Below, piece by piece: positions 1 through 11,058 of a DNA stretch of 64,000 bases. A program made the position numbers and the translations under genes. Origin of the DNA: Hydrangea macrophylla (lineage: Eukaryota; Streptophyta; Magnoliopsida; Cornales; Hydrangeaceae). The notes under the pieces were generated by a model. That model was given only the letters and a program-made list of their open reading frames with translations. It was not told where the DNA came from and ran no database searches. Within the stretch, counting starts at the first letter, position 1; each line of letters begins with the position of its first letter. The stretch spans positions 49,588,600-49,652,599 of the forward strand of contig CM066984.1 in assembly GCA_033977485.1 (NCBI GenBank), written 5' to 3'.

Positions 1-2204
1 AGGCAACTTTTAGCATTATTAGCTTGGAGCCCAGTGAAATGATAAAATTGGTTAAGGGCTTCCTGAATCACTGTAGCAGTTTCCACATCTCCATTAAATA
101 AAATAAGAAGGTCATCAGCAAAACAGAGATGAGATATTTGAAGCTTATCACATTTCCAATGATAGGTAAAGGGTCTCGTATTAATAAAATGATGGAGCAA
201 TTGACTAAGGGTATCCATAACAAGGACAAAAAGATAAGGAGAGATAGGGTCACCTTGTCTAAGCCCCTTAGCCCCTTCAAAAAAACCCACTGATTCACCA
301 TTAAAATTGATAGAGTACTTTGGGGTAGTAATACAAGCAATGATCCATTTCTTTAAATTTGGTGGAAATCCAAGAACATCCAAGATATCAATGAAAAACT
401 CCCAACTAACACTATCATACGCTTTCATAATATCCACCTTTGCTGCTACTCTAGGTTTACCCAAAGGTTTGTGGTAATCTCTAAGAAGGTCTTGAGCAAG
501 GAGGATATTATCACTAAGTTTCCTACCTTTAACAAATGCAGATTGGGCTTGGTCAACCAATTTAGGGAGAATCAACTGAAGCCTATTGGCAATAATCTTA
601 GAAATACATTTGTAAACAGTATTGCAGCAAGAAATAGGCCTAAAATCCCCCATCCGGGTAGGATTAGGGACTTTAGGAATTAAAGCAATAAGAGTAGTGT
701 TAGCAACTTTAAGCATCTCTCCATTTTGAAAGAACTCCCTAATAGCAGCAATAACAAGAGGACCAGTAATAGTCCAAGAGCTTTTAAAGAAAAACGAATT
801 ATAACCATCAGGACCAGGAGCTTTATTACTATGCATGCTAAAGAGGGTATTCTTTATTTCAATATCTGAAGGAATCCTATCCAACTCAGCCATAAGTTCA
901 ACAGGAATTGTTTTGTGGATAACACTTCTAAGAGCTTCTTTACCAGGATAGCAGTGATTAGAGGTAGTGCCAAGCATGCTTTGAAAATATCTAATAGCTT
1001 CATCTTTAGCTTCATTACAGTTGGAAGTGAAAGTCCCATTAGGTTTTTCAAGTAAAAAAATTCTTTTCATGTTCCTCCTAGCTTTAATAGACATATGAAA
1101 ATATCTAGTATTTTTATCCCCAGCTTCTAACCATTGTATCCTGGATTTTTGTTTGAGAACTTCCTCTTGAATCCAAATAGCTTCATGAAAGGTTTTCAAA
1201 GACTTATTATGCATATCAATGAGGTCAGAGTTGTTAGGATCTCTGATTAAAAGGGTTTGGAGTCTCTTTAATTCCTCTCTTGCTTTGTTAGCATTAACCC
1301 TCTCTAGGCCAAGAGTACTTTTGCTAAACTGTTTGAGATCCTTTTTCAGGTTTCTAAGCTTTTGGCAAAGTTGGAATTGGGCAGTACCTTCAACATTAAT
1401 ATCCCAGGCATTCTGAACAATATCATTATAGGAGTCCAATTTAGTCCAGTAGTTGTAGAATTTAAACGCCCTTCCTTTCCTAAAATGCTTTTTATCAATA
1501 TGAACAACAATAGGAGAGTGGTCGGAGGTACCTGGAACCTGGAATTGGGCGAAAGAATCGCTGAGATTATCCAACCAAGCTTGATTGACCAGAGCTCTAT
1601 CAAGTTTTCTCTGGGTAAAATCTTCCTTTCCATACCTTCTGTTACTCCAAGTAAATTGTTCACCAATATATCTAAGATCCACTAGACAACACTCATTAAT
1701 AGTCTTTTTAAATTCCTTCATCTCGTTATTCCAACCAAAGTTTGCATCAGAGACTTCATATGGACTTAAAGGCACATTAAAGTCACCTAGTGCAATATAG
1801 TTAGTGGTCTTATTACTCTGTGAAATGGACCTTAGGTCAGCCCATAGGTCCAATCTGGCTTGGCCAGTGTTAAAACCATAAATGAAAGAGGCTTCAAAGG
1901 AAAGGGATTTATCATCCTTTTCAATGCTAACATGAATAAGTTGGGAAGTGATTCTAAGAATAGTGAGATTAATAGTATCAGCATTCCAACCAACCCAAAT
2001 TCTACCAACCGAATCCGGACTACTATTGGTAACAAAATTCCAGTGTTTAAAACATTTAGTTTTAATGAAATCTTCATTAGCCTGTCTAACTTTAGTTTCG
2101 GTTAACCCCAAAATATCAATATTATTCTCGTAGATAAATTTGGCAACTTCGGATTGCCTAGAGGGCTGATTAAGGCCCCGAATGTTCCAGCAGCTAAATA
2201 TCAT
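1..2204 (-). CDS. LINE-A ORF2, endonuclease-reverse transcriptase, C-terminus outside window
   Basis: ORF2 of a plant LINE: nicks target DNA with its AP endonuclease and copies its own RNA at the nick. I read every codon from the ATG at 2204 to the window edge and found no stop in 734 codons. The endonuclease begins MIFSCWNIRGLN, with the catalytic Glu at residue 36 (ETK), a GDFN motif near residue 140 and SDHSP near 225. Reverse transcriptase motifs follow: KAPGPDGYN at about 461, ALIPKVPNP, FRPISCCN, QSAFVKGRK, KVDIMKAYDSVSW, GLRQGDPISPYLF and the catalytic FADD at about 695-698 (bases 111-122). The C-terminal zinc-finger region lies outside the window. The ATG overlaps the end of ORF1 (stop at 2194-2196). 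An open frame this long suggests a recent copy. Confidence 0.93.
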   Translation of the reverse strand, partial: MIFSCWNIRGLNQPSRQSEVAKFIYENNIDILGLTETKVRQANEDFIKTKCFKHWNFVTNSSPDSVGRIWVGWNADTINLTILRITSQLIHVSIEKDDKSLSFEASFIYGFNTGQARLDLWADLRSISQSNKTTNYIALGDFNVPLSPYEVSDANFGWNNEMKEFKKTINECCLVDLRYIGEQFTWSNRRYGKEDFTQRKLDRALVNQAWLDNLSDSFAQFQVPGTSDHSPIVVHIDKKHFRKGRAFKFYNYWTKLDSYNDIVQNAWDINVEGTAQFQLCQKLRNLKKDLKQFSKSTLGLERVNANKAREELKRLQTLLIRDPNNSDLIDMHNKSLKTFHEAIWIQEEVLKQKSRIQWLEAGDKNTRYFHMSIKARRNMKRIFLLEKPNGTFTSNCNEAKDEAIRYFQSMLGTTSNHCYPGKEALRSVIHKTIPVELMAELDRIPSDIEIKNTLFSMHSNKAPGPDGYNSFFFKSSWTITGPLVIAAIREFFQNGEMLKVANTTLIALIPKVPNPTRMGDFRPISCCNTVYKCISKIIANRLQLILPKLVDQAQSAFVKGRKLSDNILLAQDLLRDYHKPLGKPRVAAKVDIMKAYDSVSWEFFIDILDVLGFPPNLKKWIIACITTPKYSINFNGESVGFFEGAKGLRQGDPISPYLFVLVMDTLSQLLHHFINTRPFTYHWKCDKLQISHLCFADDLLILFNGDVETATVIQEALNQFYHFTGLQANNAKSC

Positions 2205-4728
2205 TAAAAACTGGCAATGGGATAGTTAACTTACCTGAAGAGCCAGAGGAGGGGTTCTTCAAAAGATCATGCTTACCAGGTTCAGGCTGACAAGAGGCAA
2301 TAGAAGGATCAGCAGCAAGGGCAGTGGGACTGTCCAAAATTTCTTGTGTGTTTGTGAGTTCCTCTAATTTATGAGGAGCTATAGGTAGGACATCCAGGCC
2401 AACTTTGGGTAGGTCAACCTTCTGATCATAGGTAACATTTAGCTCTTTATCAATATGTTCACATTCAAGATCTTCCAGTAAAGCGTATTGATTTTTCTTA
2501 GTAACTTCGGGCCCATGCAGTTTGAGGAAATTGGTATCACTACCATTGGTGACAGTTACCCGAACGGAATGGGGTGAGATTTGAGCAAAACCTTTTATTC
2601 CCTTGAGAGGGGAGGTGATATCTAGAACAGGTTGAATAGGCTCAGTAAGATCCTTTTCAACCAGGTTAGGACATTCATGAGGCAGGTTAGCTACTACATT
2701 GGGAGAATCAGTTTGGTTATCAGCCGTATACATACTAACTGTAGACACTTTATCAGTTGAGGAGGCAACCACATTAGAGGATGTATCAACCGTATCTTCC
2801 CTTTTACCTTTTCCTTTTCCTTTCACCATCCAAACTCCATCAGTCTCATTTTCAGTAGAATTCACCTTGGTGGGGATAATGGCCTTCTTAGTGAGGGATT
2901 GGTTATTGTAGATCCTAGCACAATCATGGCCAAACCGTTTGCATTTAGCACATCTGACTGGGTTCCATTGATATTCAACTGTCAAGCCTATCCTCTCAGG
3001 TTCCTTAGTAAACGGGTCAATGACTTCAATCTCAAAATTTTTCAACAATTCAAACTCAGCACTTACCTCAATACAGATCCGAGCATATGAGATTCTCCTA
3101 CACGTTGCTGTCATCCGGTCAACATGTAAAGGCCTCCCAATAGTGCTAGCTATGTGGCTAAGGCCCTCTGCATTCCAAAATTCCAACGGAATTCCATATA
3201 TATGGACCCAAACAGGGACAGTAGCAGGGACTTCCTTATCTAGAACCATCCCAGTGCGCCAATTTCGAAGAAGGATGGGCTGTCCAGCAACATGCCATGG
3301 ACCATTCTCCAGAACTGCTTCACTTTCTTCACTGGAGTTGAACTTGAAGATATAGTGGCCTGAATCAGTAGCAAGCATGTCATTCAATCCTTTTTTAGCC
3401 CAATGTCTTGAAGTAGCATTTTTAACAAGAGTGTAGGGCAGCTTTTTACCTATAAAATAACCCACAAGGGTATTGTCCCAAGCTCTACTACCCTGAGTGG
3501 TGAGGTCCTCAGAGAGTTTTAGCAGATTCCTATCTGATCCTTCCTTGGGTTTAAAATAGCTGAGTTTGACACTAGACGGTTCAGCCTTTCTGACTAAAGA
3601 AGCCCATGAATTTTGGGGGGAAGATGTGGCCTTATTGACAGTAGCACAAGGGCTGGGTCCAGGGGGATTCGCATGGCTAATGGAAGGGACCACAGATGAC
3701 AGGGAAATATGACTTCCCTCTTCCACAGGATTCTGAGAAGCTTGGTTCGATATACACATAGAATGGGTGTTATCCAACACATGGTGCAAGGAGAAATGGG
3801 CTGTGCCCGCAGCAAAGGAACCCACTTGGTCAGCATGTTTAGTGCTTTCAAGCGCATGGGGGGGACCCACTTTATGCAAGGTATGCTGCAGGGGCCTAAC
3901 TTTAGCATGTGACTGGGGTCCACAGTTGGAAACTGCCGCACTATCAACAAGAACATCAACTTTAGCCCCTCGGTCCAAATGGGCATGAAAGCCCTTACTC
4001 TGCAGCACGCGGGTAGGGGCAACATCAGACAAAAAGCCAGAATTTCCGGCGCCCATGTGACTACCAGTACCAGGGAATGCAGGACTTTGGGCTGAGCCCG
4101 TGTGCGCACATGGGCCAACAGTAGAAGTAAGCATTTTATAATCCTGGTCCTTCTCCACGCAGGCATCAAGCATGGTGACCATTGATGTGTTGGCAGAGTT
4201 AACATCTGTGGACTCTTGGTAAGTAGAACAATGGCCCACCAGATTTAACAAGTTAACTTTGGCAAACGTGGAGGTGTCACTGCCAGATTGTGCCACGTGG
4301 AAAGCACTGCCTATCAAGCTGTTTGCGAGCGCTGAGCTGGTGGTGCCTTGAGTAGACAACACTCCGGAATTTTCGTTTAAAGCTGAACAACCCATGTGCT
4401 TACCCACACCTTGTTGCAGCAAGGGAGTGAGAGAAATGTGACTGTTGCTATCCTTAACGCGTGGGACGTGCAGCTCACTCTCAGCAAACACAGTGGGCTT
4501 TGAGCTTGATGCAATTTTTGGATCAAAAGCTGTCTCTTCCTTGAAATTTGACTCCAATGTGGAACTTCCAGTATCAGTAATAATACCTTTGGATTTCGCC
4601 TTAAGTTTTAAAATTTCATTTTCCAATTCTGCAATACGCCTTAGGGAATCCATACCTTCCATAGGTTTATCACTTTCCAAAATCCTTTGACTCATCTGTT
4701 CCTTTAGAAAGCACAATGAAATCATCAT
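2194..4728 (-). CDS. LINE-A ORF1, main part (DUF4283-type domain plus zinc knuckle)
   Basis: Main part of the ORF1 protein, the presumed RNA-binding chaperone of the LINE particle. A short coiled coil lies near the start (IAELENEILKLK), followed by a long Ser/His/Ala-rich, poorly conserved centre. The conserved domain at about residues 415-560 contains AWDNTLVGYFIGKKLP, FKFNSSEESEAVLENGPWH and PVWVHIYGIPLEFW. A zinc knuckle CAKCKRFGHDC follows at about 590-600, with spacing CX2CX4HXC rather than the usual CX2CX4HX4C. The true N-terminus is in the other frame at 4670-5662; the two frames overlap by 59 bases, so a small indel near 4690-4720 split one protein. The stop lies eight bases inside ORF2. 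A UAAUGA motif is present at the junction but the UAA is out of the ORF1 frame here. Confidence 0.85.
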   Translation of the reverse strand: MMISLCFLKEQMSQRILESDKPMEGMDSLRRIAELENEILKLKAKSKGIITDTGSSTLESNFKEETAFDPKIASSSKPTVFAESELHVPRVKDSNSHISLTPLLQQGVGKHMGCSALNENSGVLSTQGTTSSALANSLIGSAFHVAQSGSDTSTFAKVNLLNLVGHCSTYQESTDVNSANTSMVTMLDACVEKDQDYKMLTSTVGPCAHTGSAQSPAFPGTGSHMGAGNSGFLSDVAPTRVLQSKGFHAHLDRGAKVDVLVDSAAVSNCGPQSHAKVRPLQHTLHKVGPPHALESTKHADQVGSFAAGTAHFSLHHVLDNTHSMCISNQASQNPVEEGSHISLSSVVPSISHANPPGPSPCATVNKATSSPQNSWASLVRKAEPSSVKLSYFKPKEGSDRNLLKLSEDLTTQGSRAWDNTLVGYFIGKKLPYTLVKNATSRHWAKKGLNDMLATDSGHYIFKFNSSEESEAVLENGPWHVAGQPILLRNWRTGMVLDKEVPATVPVWVHIYGIPLEFWNAEGLSHIASTIGRPLHVDRMTATCRRISYARICIEVSAEFELLKNFEIEVIDPFTKEPERIGLTVEYQWNPVRCAKCKRFGHDCARIYNNQSLTKKAIIPTKVNSTENETDGVWMVKGKGKGKREDTVDTSSNVVASSTDKVSTVSMYTADNQTDSPNVVANLPHECPNLVEKDLTEPIQPVLDITSPLKGIKGFAQISPHSVRVTVTNGSDTNFLKLHGPEVTKKNQYALLEDLECEHIDKELNVTYDQKVDLPKVGLDVLPIAPHKLEELTNTQEILDSPTALAADPSIASCQPEPGKHDLLKNPSSGSSGKLTIPLPVFNDI

Positions 4729-5662
4729 TGGTCAAGCCCACTATCTCAGATCCAGAAGGGTTTGAAATAATGAAGCCATGACCAGACTCCTCCACTTCAC
4801 TCACCAAACCAGAGGCCACTTCTTGCAAGTTATTGGCTAGCTTTTTCCTTTTAAGGATTTCTGTTGAATCTTGAAGAGATTTGAAAGTAATATTTTGGGC
4901 AAGCCTTCCACCCTCAAGTTCATCTTGGTCTTCCCAATCTTCTTCAAGTTCAAGGTCCTCAACAGAGAATCCATGACCATTAGACAGGGAAGGAGAGACA
5001 GGATCAATGTTGACACAAGAGGAAGCTTTGGTAACATTAAGAGCATGAAACATTCCACCAGAGGGAGATCCTCTTGTTGTAGACCCATCTTGGAACTGCA
5101 CAGATCCTTCACCCTTGACATTATAACTAGCCAAATTAGAGGGGACATCAGATTGAGCACCCATCTTTGAATGACCAAAGCTAATAGAAATATCATGCTT
5201 ATCTTTGACCTGAGGGGGGCTTGATTTAGTATCAAAGCTTTCTCCCTCTCCAATATTATAAACCATGGATTTGGATGGATTGGATAGGTTGGCATTCTTC
5301 CCATATGTAGAGCCTTCTCCTATCTGCTCAGATCCTGCTGTAGAAACCTGAGGCACAACTACCTTTGCAGCATTAAGAACATGAACCACCCCTTTAGATT
5401 GGGTGACACCAGTTGAAGATCCATCTCTAAGCTTAACAGAGCCATCACCATTGAAAATATATTTACTTGCTAGCTCAGGGGTAATAACAGATTGAGCACC
5501 CAGTATCATAGCATCAGAGACACAGGGGGTCTCCTTGGAAGGAATGGTTGATGGGGAACCAGATTTACCATTGAGACTATGTAGCTTAGAGGTTGGGGAA
5601 GATGACTGGGAGCCAAATTTTCCACCTGAACCTTGGTTTTTCTTCTTTTTGGATGAACCCAT
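4670..5662 (-). CDS. LINE-A ORF1 N-terminal part, separated by frameshift
   Basis: N-terminal 330 residues of ORF1, beginning MGSSKKKKNQGSGGKFGSQ at an ATG 40 bases from the element's 5' end. It holds two copies of a module: GDGSVKLRDGS...GVVHVLNAAK at about residues 70-100 and GEGSVQFQDGS...MFHALNVTK at about 190-220. Then come an acidic stretch (ELEEDWEDQDELEGG), FKSLQDSTEILKRKK and GFIISNPSGSEIVGL. The same motifs recur in LINE-E, J, K and N. The frame ends just after VLSKG, where the coiled coil of the next frame should follow. I know no function for this module; the basic start could bind nucleic acid or direct nuclear import. Confidence 0.8.
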   Translation of the reverse strand: MGSSKKKKNQGSGGKFGSQSSSPTSKLHSLNGKSGSPSTIPSKETPCVSDAMILGAQSVITPELASKYIFNGDGSVKLRDGSSTGVTQSKGVVHVLNAAKVVVPQVSTAGSEQIGEGSTYGKNANLSNPSKSMVYNIGEGESFDTKSSPPQVKDKHDISISFGHSKMGAQSDVPSNLASYNVKGEGSVQFQDGSTTRGSPSGGMFHALNVTKASSCVNIDPVSPSLSNGHGFSVEDLELEEDWEDQDELEGGRLAQNITFKSLQDSTEILKRKKLANNLQEVASGLVSEVEESGHGFIISNPSGSEIVGLTNDDFIVLSKGTDESKDFGK

Positions 5663-5667
5663 AGCAT

Positions 5668-5702
5668 CAAAAAACTAGAGAGATGGAGGAGCTTCTCTCT
5701 CT
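5668..5702 (-). promoter_or_regulatory. LINE-A 5' leader hairpin
   Basis: The first 5' bases pair AGAGAGA with TCTCTCT around a GAAGCTCCTCC loop. The same arrangement occurs at the 5' end of LINE-J (about 24770-24795), and a related GAGAAG...CTTCTC version lies in the LINE-H leader. Transcription start or 5' RNA structure is inferred only. Confidence 0.5.
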
Positions 5703-8486
5703 ATCATAGGCAATTGTACTGGTATATTGCTCAAATAAAGGACCACAAGGGAGCCAATTGTCAAACCAGAGGGAAGTATGAAGACCATTACCAACCTTAT
5801 GCCTGATTAAAGGTCTAGCAATATTTCTAAGTTTCAAAAGCTTTTTCCAATACCAAGAGCAATGCCCGGGGGCTTTCACCTCCCAGAAGCTTTTGGATTT
5901 AATCATGTATAAGTGGATCCATTGCTTCCATAAAGAGTTGTTTTGAGGATCAAGTAGATTTCCAATATGTTTTAAATTAAGCACAGTATTAGTAAGGAAA
6001 ATATCCTTAAAACCAAGGCCTCCCTCAAGCTTAGGTCTGCAAACACTAGCCCAAGCCACCTTGGCTCCATGGGCTTTATCAGTAGTGCCACTCCACAAAA
6101 ATCTTCTCAAAGCTTGATCCACCTGCTTAAGAACACTTTTAGGAAGAATGAACATACCAGACCAATACAGTTGAATACCAGATAAAACAGAATGAATAAG
6201 TTGGGTCCTACCAGCAAAGGATAGGGATTTGGATTTCCAAGAATTAATCCTGGAGCAAATTTTGGTGACAAGTTCCTCACAATGGTGTTTCCTTAATTTT
6301 GTGGTAATTAAGGGGACACCCAAATACTTCAAGGGAAGATTTCCCTTGGTAAAATGGAGCTCACTAAGCATTTCCAGAGCCAAATTATCATCAATCCCAG
6401 AGAAAAAAAAAGACAACTCTTGGAGTTATTAGCTTGAAGTCCTGATAACTCATAAAATTGGTTCAAGGTATGTCTAATAACTTTGGCAGATTCCAAATCC
6501 CCATTTAAAAGTATAATTAAATCATCAGCAAAGCATAGATGCGAAATTTTCAATTTATCACATTTCCAGTGGAAAGAAAAGGAGCCATTTTGAATATTGA
6601 AATGTAGTAGTTGGCTAAGGGCATCCATAATAATAACAAATAGGTAAGGGGATATGGGATCACCTTGTCTAAGCCCTTTTGCTCCTTCAAAATAACCAAC
6701 AGATTCCCCATTAAAGTTAATGGAGTATCGAGGGGTAGAGATACAAGCTTGGACCCATTTCCTCATCCTTGGAGGGAAACCCAAAATGTCAAGAAGATCA
6801 AAGAGAAAGTTCCAATTGACATTGTCTAGGCTTTCATAAGATCAATTTTTGCAGCAGCCCTAGGTTTACCTCCACAATTATGATAGTCTCTCAAGAGGTC
6901 ATGTGCTAATAAAACATTATCACTAATTTTTCGACCTTTAATAAAAGCAGATTGAGCTTGATCAATAAGAGAAGGTAGAACAATTGAATTCTATTAGCTA
7001 AGATTTTGGAGATACATTTATAGATAGTATTACAGCAAGAGATGGGCCTAAACTCCCCCATCTTGGAGGGGTTAGGAACTTTAGGGATCAAGGCTATAAT
7101 TGTTGCATTAGATTCTTTAAGCATTTCTCCTGTGGTAAAGAATTCTGTAATGGCTGAAATGATTTCATGGCCAATAGAGGCCCAGGAATTTTTAAAGAAA
7201 AAAAGCGTTAAATCCATCAGGCCCGGGGGCTTTGTTATCATGCAAAGAGAAAAAAGTTTCCTTAATCTCTTCTGGAGTAGGCACCCTCTCAAGGTTAGGT
7301 AAAAAAATTTCAGGAATCCTTTTATGAATAAAGGTTCTTAGACAGTCCATCCCTGGGTAATGATTTCTAGCTGGTGAGCCAAGTAGGTCTTGGAAATATC
7401 TAATAGCTTCAGTTTTTGCCTCTTCAATGTTACAAGTAAATTGACCATTAGGCTTTTCCAATTTAAAGATTCTTTTCCGATTCCTTCTACCTTTGATAGA
7501 ATGGAAGAAATAGCTAGAGTTTTTATCACCGCATTCCAGCCATTGCAGCCTAGATTTTTGCTTAAGAGTTTCTTCTTCAATCCAACTTGTTTCAAGTAAG
7601 TTTGTCATACACACTTTATGTTTAGAAATAAGATACGTGTCATGTGGGTTTCGAAGAAGCTCCGACTGGACTTTTTCCAACTCCTCCCTAGCAATATCAG
7701 CATTAATTTTTTCCTTTCCAGCAATAAGTCTACTAAACTTTTTCAACTCATATTTAACAAGTCTAAGCTTATGACAAACTTGAAACTGGAGGGTGCCCCT
7801 CACATTAGTATTCCAAGCCTGTGAGACAGTTTCAGGGTATTGATCCAATTGGGTCCAGAAATTAAAAAATTTAAAGGACCTTCCCTTCCTTCTATCAATT
7901 TTTTCCACATAAGTAATTAGAGGGGAGTGGTCAGACGTACCTGGCTTATAAAAATGTGAATAGGAATCAGAAAAATTATCTAGCCATGCTTGATTAACCA
8001 AGGCTCTGTCTAATTTTCGTTGGGTGAAGTCAGGTTTACCAAACCTCCTGTTACACCATGTAAAAAATTCTCCAGAATATCGCAGGTCAGTAACATTAAG
8101 TTGATTGACCAGATAGTTAAAATCATTAATATCCGAATTTAAGCAAGCATTAGTATCAGAGATTTCCGAGGATTGTAACACAACATTAAAGTCACCCAAA
8201 ATGATGTGATTAGGAGAGCATGGGCTATTGCTAACTGATTGAAGAGAAGTCCAGAGTTCCTTTCTATCATTTCCATAGTTTGAACCATATACAAAAGATG
8301 CCTCAAATGAGATGCTTTTATCATCACTTTCAATGAAAGTATGGATAAGTTGGGAAGTGGATTTTAAAATAGAAACATGAACTTTATCCGGGTTCCAGCC
8401 AATCCAAATTCTCCCTACAGAATCAGGAGTGCTATTTGTGACAAGATTCCAATCTTTAAAAAATTTTCTTTTAATTAAGTCCTCAC
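5703..8486 (-). mobile_element. LINE-B, 5'-truncated LINE interrupted by LINE-A
   Basis: LINE on the minus strand, truncated at its 5' end within the endonuclease domain. Its right end joins gypsy C directly at 8486/8487: LINE coding (EDLIKRKFF) on one side, gypsy reverse transcriptase ([11 protein letters not shown]) on the other. The 3' part is displaced left of the window by LINE-A. Truncation at the 5' end is usual for LINE insertions. Confidence 0.85.
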
Positions 8487-10915
8487 GGTAAAGTATCGTC
8501 ATCCCATTCCTAGATTAGATGATATGCTTGATGAATTGCATGGCTCTTGTATTTTCAGTAAAATAGATCTTAAAAGTGGTTACCACCAAATCAGAATGAA
8601 AGAGGGAGATGAATGGAAAACTGCTTTTAAGACTAAATATGGACTTTATGAATGGTTGGATATGCCATTTGGGCTTACAAACGCGCCTAGTACTTTTATG
8701 CGATTAATGAACCATGTTTTATAAGCATTCATAGGCAAGTTTGTGGTTGTGTACTTTGATGATATCCTAGTGTACAGCAAGACCTAAAATGATCATATTG
8801 AACATTTGAGATATGTGTTTGAGGTGTTGAAATGTGAAAAGTTGTATGCTAATTTTAAGAAATGCACCTTTTGCATGGAAAAAAGTTGTTTTTCTTGGAT
8901 ATGTTGTTAGTACAAAGGGCATTGAAGTGGATGAAGAAAAAGTCAAAGCCATCAAGGAGTGGCCAACGCCTAAAGGTATCACTAAGGTAAGAAGCTTTCA
9001 TGGTCTAGCTAGTTTTTATAGGCGTTTTGTAAAGGATTTTAGTACCATTGCTGCACCATTCACTGAAATAATAAAAAAAAATGTTGGATTCCATTGGGGA
9101 ATTGATCAAGAGAATGCATTTGCTACAATTAAAGATAGGCTTTGTTCTGCACCTGTGTTAGCATTACCTGACTTTAACAAAACTTTTGAGATTGAATGTG
9201 ATGCTTTAGGAATAGGGATTGGAGCCATTTTCATGCAGGATAGGCGGCCCATAGCCTTCTTCAGTGAGAAGCTAAGTGGGGCAGCCCTGAATTACCCCAC
9301 TTATGACAAAGAACTTTATGCTCTTGTTCGCGCTCTAGAGACATGGCAGCATTACCTTTAGCCTAAGGAGTTTATGATCCATACCGATCATGAATCATTG
9401 AAGCATCTCAAGGGATAAGGTAAAATAAATAAGAGACATGCTAGATGGATGGAGTACATCGAGACTTTTCCTTATGTCATCCGTTACAAGCAAGGTAAGG
9501 AAAATACTATTGCTGATGCTTTATCACGAAGGTATGTACTTCTTACTTCTATGAGTGCTAAATTGCTTGGGTTTGAATATGTGAAAGAAATGTATGCCGA
9601 TGGCACTGATTTTTCTGAGGTGTATCTGGTATGTGACAAAGCAGCATTTGGTAAGTTTTTCAAGCATGATGGTTATCTATTTAAAGAAAACAAATTGTGT
9701 GTGCCAAATTGTTCAATGCGTGAATTGTTGGTGCGAGAGGCACATGGTGGGGGATTAATGGGACATTTTGGTGTCAGGAAAACCTTAGAAATTTTGCATG
9801 AACATTTCTTTTGGCCTAGGATGAGAAGATACGTCACTCGAATATGTGGTAGGTGCAGTACATGTCGAAAGGCCAAATCTAAGGTTTTACCACATGGGTT
9901 GTATACACCCTTACCCGTCCCTAGTGAGCCATGGGTAGACATTTCTATGGACTTTGTTTTGGGGCTGCCTAGGACGAAGAGGGGTAGAGATTCTATTTTT
10001 GTGGTAGTGGACAGATTTAGTAAAATGGCACATTTCATTCCATGCCATAAAACAGATGATTCCACAAACATAGCTGATTTGTTTTTTAAGGAAATAGCGC
10101 GACTCCATGGTGTACCTACGAGTATTGTTTCTGATAGGGATGTCAAATTTCTTAGCTACTTTTGGAAGGTTTTGTGGGGAAAATTAGGTACCAAACTTTT
10201 ATTTTCCACTACTTGTCACCCACAAACTGACGGACAGACTGAAGTAGTCAACATGACCTTGACTCAACTCTTACGCACTGTCATTCAAAAGAATTTAAAA
10301 ACCTGGGAGGATTGTTTGCCATTCATAGAGTTTGCATATAATAGGACTATGCACACTACTACTTCTTATTCTCCTTTTGAAATTGTTTATGGTTTTAATC
10401 CACTCACTCCTTTAGATTTGATGCCTTTACCTATTGATGACAGGAGTAGTTTGGATGGACATAGGAAGGTTGAATTAGTGAAGTCAACATGAGAGGGTAC
10501 GACTTCAAATTGCACAAAAAAATAAAAAGTTTGCTTCCCAAGCCAACAAATGACGTAAGCACACTTTGAACCAGGAGATTGGGTCTAGGTTCACATGCAC
10601 AAAGAAAGATTCCCTGCCCATAGAAGGACTAAATTGCATCCTCGAGGAGATGGCCCTTTTCAAATCCTTGAGAAAATTAATGATAATGCTTATAAAGTGG
10701 ATCTTCCAGGTGTGTATAATGTCTCGGCTACTTTCAATGTTTCTGACCTTTCCCCATTTGATGCAGGTGACGATTCGAGGTCGAATCCTTTTGAGGAGAG
10801 GGGGAATGATGGGCACCATGATGGACCAAGTCTTAAAGCTGACCCCTTACAAGTTCCAAATGGGCCAATCACAAGATCAAGAGCTATTTTATTCATTAAT
10901 TGGACATCTTTTTAG
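8487..10915 (+). pseudogene. Gypsy C pol: RT, RNase H, integrase (broken)
   Basis: Pol remnant beginning inside the reverse transcriptase. Visible in order: [36 protein letters not shown] and VVYFDDILVYS (catalytic FDD); RNase H-like [15 protein letters not shown] and [15 protein letters not shown]; integrase zinc region [19 protein letters not shown] with CGRCSTC; core [15 protein letters not shown] and [13 protein letters not shown]-terminal HKERFPAHRRTKL, GPFQILEKIND and GPITRSRA. Stops occur at about 8722, 8785, 9361 and 9417, a frameshift at about 8880, and more stops between 10490 and 10590. It cannot make an intact protein. Confidence 0.88.
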
Positions 10916-10994
10916 CTTTAAAGTTTAAGTTGTTTTGGGCTTGAGTACCTCCAGCCCATTTCTTTTATTTTTATTGAAGGCCTTTTGGGCCCTA
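10916..10994 (+). other. Gypsy C sequence after pol, left of LINE-D
   Basis: Short non-coding piece containing TTGGGCTTGAG and CCTTTTGGGCCCTAGGGTTT. The comparable region of gypsy G (15660-15800) also has GGGCCCAAC and TTAGGGTTTG, which suggests start-of-LTR sequence. The LTR start itself cannot be fixed. Confidence 0.5.
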
Positions 10995-11058
10995 GGGTTT
11001 TTTTTTCTTCGAAAAAGAGGTAAATAGATTCCAAAAAAAGGGCTGTACAAAAGTACAA

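Larger units (their letters stand above)
1..5702 (-). mobile_element. LINE-A, non-LTR retrotransposon, 3' part beyond left edge
   Basis: A LINE on the minus strand whose 5' end is at about 5702 and whose ORF2 is cut by the window edge. The 5' end begins AGAGAGAGAAGCTCCTCC, the same leader found at the start of LINE-J. It sits inside ORF2 of LINE-B: LINE-B coding sequence reads up to ...IAYD at 5703-5710 and is then replaced by the LINE-A leader. The far target-site duplication must lie left of base 1 and cannot be seen. ORF1 carries one frameshift; visible ORF2 has no stop. Confidence 0.9.
5667..8486 (-). pseudogene. LINE-B ORF2 pseudogene (endonuclease-RT)
   Basis: The reading frame starts at about residue 45 of a normal ORF2, after the first endonuclease motif. 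It keeps GDFNVV, RKLDRALVNQAWL, SDHSPLI, KAPGPDGFN, IALIPKVPNP, FRPISCCN, GLRQGDPISPYLF, CFADDLIIL and YLGVPLITTK. Four small frameshifts break it, near 7200 (an A run), 6975, 6825 and 6410 (an A run). It ends at ...IAYD at about 5703, where LINE-A enters; the bases 5667-5702 extend the open frame into LINE-A. The C-terminal zf-RVT part is outside the window. Confidence 0.85.

Noticed and set aside
7042..7302. Open frames opposite to LINE coding (for example 7042-7302, 2699-2911, 16941-17180)
   Set aside because: Shadow frames over ORF1 or ORF2 coding on the other strand, with low-complexity translations.
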